From: Maricaulis sp963975345
Lineage (GTDB): Bacteria > Pseudomonadota > Alphaproteobacteria > Caulobacterales > Maricaulaceae
Assembly: GCF_963975345.1 (NCBI RefSeq)
Contig: NZ_CAXBGE010000005.1
Span: 175,487-239,486, forward strand
Direction: 5' to 3'
DNA length: 64,000 bases
Both the position numbers and the translations under genes were made by a program. Positions 61,063 through 64,000 of the stretch are shown here, in pieces. Position 1 is the first letter of the stretch, and each line of letters begins with the position of its first letter. The notes beneath the pieces were generated by a model that had not been told where the DNA came from, did no database searches, and saw only the letters and a program-made list of their open reading frames with translations.

Positions 61063-63363
61063 ATGATCGCCCTGCAAAAAATCTCGACCGACATTTGGGA
61101 CATGAAATACCGCTTCAAAAGTGGCGAGAGCGGCGTCGTTGATGAAACCATCGAGAACACGTGGGACCGGGTCGCCCGGGCCCTGTCACGCTGTGAGGGC
61201 AAGAAGGCGGCGCATTGGCAGCGGCAGTTCCGCAGCGCGCTGGAGGATTTTCGTTTTCTGCCGGCAGGCCGCATCGTGTCGGGTGCTGGAACCGGCCGCA
61301 GTGTGACCCTGTTCAACTGCTTCGTGATGGGAACGGTTCCCGACAGTTTGAGCGGAATTTTCGAGATGCTCCGCGAAGCGGCTTTGACGATGCAGCAGGG
61401 CGGCGGGATCGGTTATGATTTCTCGACCATCCGGCCCAAGGGCAGCCGGGTGGCCGGCGTTGATGCTGACGCCAGTGGCCCGCTAAGCTTCATGGATGTG
61501 TGGGACGCCATGTGCCGTACCATTATGAGCGCCGGCTCGCGCCGCGGGGCGATGATGGGCGTGATGCGCGATCATCACCCCGACATCCTCGCTTTCGTGG
61601 CGGCCAAAAGCGATCAGGCCCGGCTTCGCAATTTCAATCTCTCAGTGCTCGTCAGCGAAGCGTTGATCGAAGCGGTGGACCAGGACGCTGACTGGCCCCT
61701 GCATTTCAATGGCACGGTCTGCAACACCATCCGCGCCCGCGAGCTTTGGGATGCGATCATGCGCGCGACCTATGATTTCGCCGAACCGGGCGTGATCTTC
61801 ATCGATCGCATCAACAAGACCAATAATCTGTCCTGGCTGGAAGAGATTGCCGCGACCAATCCGTGCGGCGAGCAGCCCCTGCCGCCCTATGGCGCCTGCC
61901 TGCTTGGGTCGGTCAATCTGAGCCGCTTCGTCGCGGAGCCTTTCAGCGAGGCGGCACATCTCGATGTGGACGGCTTGAAATCCTGCGTCGCGACCGCCGT
62001 GCGGATGATGGATAATGTTGTCGATTCCAGCAATTTCCCGCTCGAAGAGCAACGCGTCGAAGCCTTCAACAAGCGGCGGCTGGGCCTCGGGGTGACCGGG
62101 CTGGGCGATGCCCTGATCATGTGCGGCATCCGCTATGGCTCCGATGATGCCGTCGCGGCGGTTGATGCCTGGCTCGGCACCATCGCCAACGAGGCCTACC
62201 GGACAAGCGCCATGCTGGCGTCGGAGAAGGGCGCCTTTCCGCTTTACGAGGCCGAACACTATCTCAAGGCGCCGATGGTTCAGGCGCTCGACGCCGATGT
62301 GCAGGCCCTGATCGGCGAGCACGGCATCCGCAATAGCCACCTGACCTCGATCGCCCCGACCGGAACGATTTCGCTCTACGCCAACAATACCAGCGGCGGG
62401 GTCGAGCCGGTGTTTGGCTACAGCTTCAACCGCAAGGTTCTCCAGGCCGACGGCTCTCATGTCGAAGAGGAAATCCAGGATTATGCCTATCTGATCTTCC
62501 GCTCCATGTTCGGTGCCGACGCCGAATTGCCGGATTATTTTGTCGAAGCCGATGGTCTCACCCCACGTGAGCATGTCGTGATGCAGGCAGCAGCGCAGAA
62601 ATGGGTCGACAGCTCGATCTCCAAAACGATCAATCTGCCACGCGATATCGATTTCGACGCCTTCAAGGATGTCTACCGGCTGGCCTATGATCTGGGCTGC
62701 AAGGGCTGCACGACCTATCGGCCCAATGACGTGACCGGTTCGGTTCTGTCCAAACCCGCCGCGCCGGCAGCCGATGCGGCGAAAACGGCTTCGGCCAAGC
62801 CGGCCGGTTTCATCAACCGGCCCGAGGAATTGCCGGGGCAGACCTACAAAGTCCGTTGGCCACATAGCGAGCACGCCATTTATGTCACGCTCAATGATGT
62901 GGTGGAGGAGAGCGTCAATGCGGCGGGCGAGACCATCCAGACGCGCAAGCCATTCGAGATTTTCATCAATTCCAAGAATATGGACCACTACGCCTGGACG
63001 CTGGCGCTGACGCGGATGATCTCCGCGGTCTTCCGGCGCGGCGGCGATGTCAGATTCGTCGCCGAGGAATTGGGGGCCGTGTTTGACCCGCAAGGCGGCG
63101 CCTTCGTCAATGGCCGTTATGAGCCCAGCCTGCTCGCCGTGATTGGCGGCGTGATTGAGCGCCATCTCAACGCTCTGGAAGGCGTCACATCGCCGGTCAG
63201 GGTCCTGGCGGACAAGGCGCGCGCCACGGCAGGCAAAGCCGAAGTGGAGGCGATCACCGCCCCACCCAGAGGCATGCTTTGCACCAAATGCCATCAGCCC
63301 ACCGTGGTGAGAATGGAGGGCTGCAACACCTGCACCAGCTGCGGCTATTCCAAATGCAGTTGA
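61063..63363 (+). CDS. nrdJ: Class II (adenosylcobalamin-dependent) ribonucleotide reductase
   Basis: This enzyme makes deoxyribonucleotides without oxygen, using coenzyme B12 to form the radical. The 766-residue protein has FNCFVMGTVPDSLSGIF (first active cysteine) and AATNPCGEQPLPPYGACLLG (active-site loop). The C-terminal cysteines are in LCTKCHQPTVVRMEGCNTCT and CGYSKC. ATG at 61063 gives the common KISTDIWDMKYRF start. ATGs at 60937 and 60940 have a GGGGGG site before them and remain possible. No cobalamin riboswitch was found upstream. Confidence 0.93.
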   Translation: MIALQKISTDIWDMKYRFKSGESGVVDETIENTWDRVARALSRCEGKKAAHWQRQFRSALEDFRFLPAGRIVSGAGTGRSVTLFNCFVMGTVPDSLSGIFEMLREAALTMQQGGGIGYDFSTIRPKGSRVAGVDADASGPLSFMDVWDAMCRTIMSAGSRRGAMMGVMRDHHPDILAFVAAKSDQARLRNFNLSVLVSEALIEAVDQDADWPLHFNGTVCNTIRARELWDAIMRATYDFAEPGVIFIDRINKTNNLSWLEEIAATNPCGEQPLPPYGACLLGSVNLSRFVAEPFSEAAHLDVDGLKSCVATAVRMMDNVVDSSNFPLEEQRVEAFNKRRLGLGVTGLGDALIMCGIRYGSDDAVAAVDAWLGTIANEAYRTSAMLASEKGAFPLYEAEHYLKAPMVQALDADVQALIGEHGIRNSHLTSIAPTGTISLYANNTSGGVEPVFGYSFNRKVLQADGSHVEEEIQDYAYLIFRSMFGADAELPDYFVEADGLTPREHVVMQAAAQKWVDSSISKTINLPRDIDFDAFKDVYRLAYDLGCKGCTTYRPNDVTGSVLSKPAAPAADAAKTASAKPAGFINRPEELPGQTYKVRWPHSEHAIYVTLNDVVEESVNAAGETIQTRKPFEIFINSKNMDHYAWTLALTRMISAVFRRGGDVRFVAEELGAVFDPQGGAFVNGRYEPSLLAVIGGVIERHLNALEGVTSPVRVLADKARATAGKAEVEAITAPPRGMLCTKCHQPTVVRMEGCNTCTSCGYSKCS

Positions 63364-63370
63364 GGACGAG

Positions 63371-63661
63371 ATGACCGAAGTAACCATCGCCGCCGGGGAT
63401 TTCACCGTCGATGCGAGCCTGCTCGCCGGCGCCTTTGCCCTCGACCAGGACACGGTGCAGGCCAGGATGCGGGCGGGTGAGATCACCAGTGCCTGTGCCA
63501 CCGGCGTCGGTGAAGACGCCGGTCGCTTCCAGCTCACCTTCCACTATCAGACCCGCGCCCTGCGGCTGATCGTCGATGAGAGCGGGGCCGTGTTGTCGAA
63601 GGGGATGGAAGTGAATGGCCGCCGGCGCAGAGCCGCGCCGATGGGTGCTGCGGGGCGGTAG
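63371..63661 (+). CDS. DUF6522 family protein
   Basis: This 96-residue protein has the DUF6522 pattern: FTVDASLLAGAFALDQDTVQ, MRAGEITSACATGVGEDAGR and FQLTFHYQTRALRLIVDESG. It lacks signal and membrane segments. Function is unknown, but relatives are often found beside nitrite/nitric-oxide or B12-RNR genes; I recall this only loosely. It lies 7 bases after nrdJ and is probably cotranscribed. Confidence 0.7.
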   Translation: MTEVTIAAGDFTVDASLLAGAFALDQDTVQARMRAGEITSACATGVGEDAGRFQLTFHYQTRALRLIVDESGAVLSKGMEVNGRRRRAAPMGAAGR

Positions 63662-63779
63662 AGGGGGAGAGGCGGGGTGGGTGCCACTAGAATTGATTAT
63701 ATGTTATTTAATTCAAATACTTAGATTTCAAAAATGGTGAGCGTCCCCATTTTTCACCGGAGACGGATCTTCGAGGCCG

Positions 63780-63917
63780 TCACCAGCTCCGACCGCTTCG
63801 CGGCTACCGCTTCCATCAAGGAAGAGGAGGGCGTGTGGGCTGACCGGCATCGATTATCTCCCACCTCGTCCTTGATGGAAGAGGTGCGCCGGACGTAGTC
63901 CGGGGCGGAGCTGGTGA
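63780..63917. repeat. Long imperfect inverted repeat
   Basis: A left arm at 63780-63830 and a right arm at 63864-63917 match in inverted orientation. The ends match over 12 bases (tcaccagctccg) and the inner parts over about 17 bases (ttccatcaagga with gagg). The middle of each arm is diverged. The form fits a nonautonomous mobile repeat or REP-like unit. Confidence 0.65.
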
Positions 63918-63968
63918 AGATGACGGGTGCGGGCGGTGGGCGATTTGGTGACTTATCCTGCACCCCTC

Positions 63969-64000
63969 ACAATTATCCCACGTCATCCCGGCGAACGCCG
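63969..64000. repeat. Partial copy of the dispersed repeat seen at 27986
   Basis: The first 20 bases (acaattatcccacgtcatcc) are identical to 27986-28005. The following CGGCGAACGCCG matches the opposite arm of the first copy (28060-28072, inverted). The window edge cuts it. Confidence 0.75.

Larger units (their letters stand above)
63662..64000. other. 339-base intergenic region with AT-rich stretch and repeats
   Basis: No gene is supported. It begins with an unusually AT-rich stretch at about 63690-63735, then a long imperfect inverted repeat at 63780-63917, and ends with the start of a dispersed repeat at 63969. The window stops inside that repeat. Confidence 0.65.

Noticed and set aside
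61642..63537. 631-codon open frame on the minus strand opposite nrdJ
   Set aside because: It is produced by codon bias of nrdJ. The translation has no recognisable domain, while nrdJ is certain.

Overview
The window is a gene-dense, GC-rich stretch of a Gram-negative chromosome. Gene content and order suggest an alphaproteobacterium, most likely a prosthecate marine member of the Caulobacterales/Maricaulales. The clues are a Caulobacter-type hda-ppk-ppx-rnd row, lptF/lptG/lptD-surA-pdxA-rsmA in one operon, cvpA-purF, a class II ribonucleotide reductase and CDF metal export of the DmeRF type. This placement is inference from content, not from a marker gene. No rRNA, tRNA, CRISPR array or complete insertion sequence was seen.

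Region 1 (1-26.7 kb) is conserved housekeeping DNA. It holds bamB-der; a minus-strand run dnaB-alr-radA-cvpA-purF-SDR; the rpsF-rpsR-rplI ribosomal operon; a plus-strand fatty-acid block fabD-fabG-acpP-fabF-mltG-yicC-gmk; and a minus-strand outer-membrane biogenesis operon lptF-lptG-lptD-surA-pdxA-rsmA, divergent from pepA. Many neighbours overlap by 1-4 bases, so translational coupling is probably common.

Region 2 (26.7-41 kb) is more mosaic. It has holC, two I78-type inhibitor lipoproteins, a repeat-rich intergenic region with a perfect 26-bp inverted repeat, an ABC-F ATPase, and ndk. A DJ-1/PfpI gene follows, bracketed by a decayed copy of the ndk 3' end. Then come a Coq7-type diiron enzyme, a LysE exporter, an S41-type peptidase divergent from a ToxR-like TPR regulator, an adenine deaminase, a secreted pentapeptide-repeat protein, and a dmeRF-like nickel/cobalt efflux operon with its G/C-tract operator.

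Region 3 (41-53.5 kb) returns to conserved functions: arfB, purN-purM, DUF2066-hda-ppk-ppx, rnd, then a TetR-plsC-plsC-MFS lipid cluster.

Region 4 (53.5-64 kb) is the most interesting part. First there are divergent TetR regulators, a periplasmic metallo-beta-lactamase-fold lipoprotein, a His/Met-rich secreted protein, and an apparently autoregulated trio: a secreted His-motif protein, a Tat-exported cupredoxin and an ECF sigma factor with no anti-sigma gene beside it. Then comes a nitrosative-stress island. A truncated haemoglobin, a RIC-like hemerythrin protein and a DUF488 protein run one way. An NsrR-like Rrf2 regulator, a hexameric tyrosine-coordinated haem protein (HTHP), an adenosylcobalamin-dependent ribonucleotide reductase and a DUF6522 protein run the other way. 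A 23-bp palindrome lies between the two arms. The last 340 bases are intergenic repeats.
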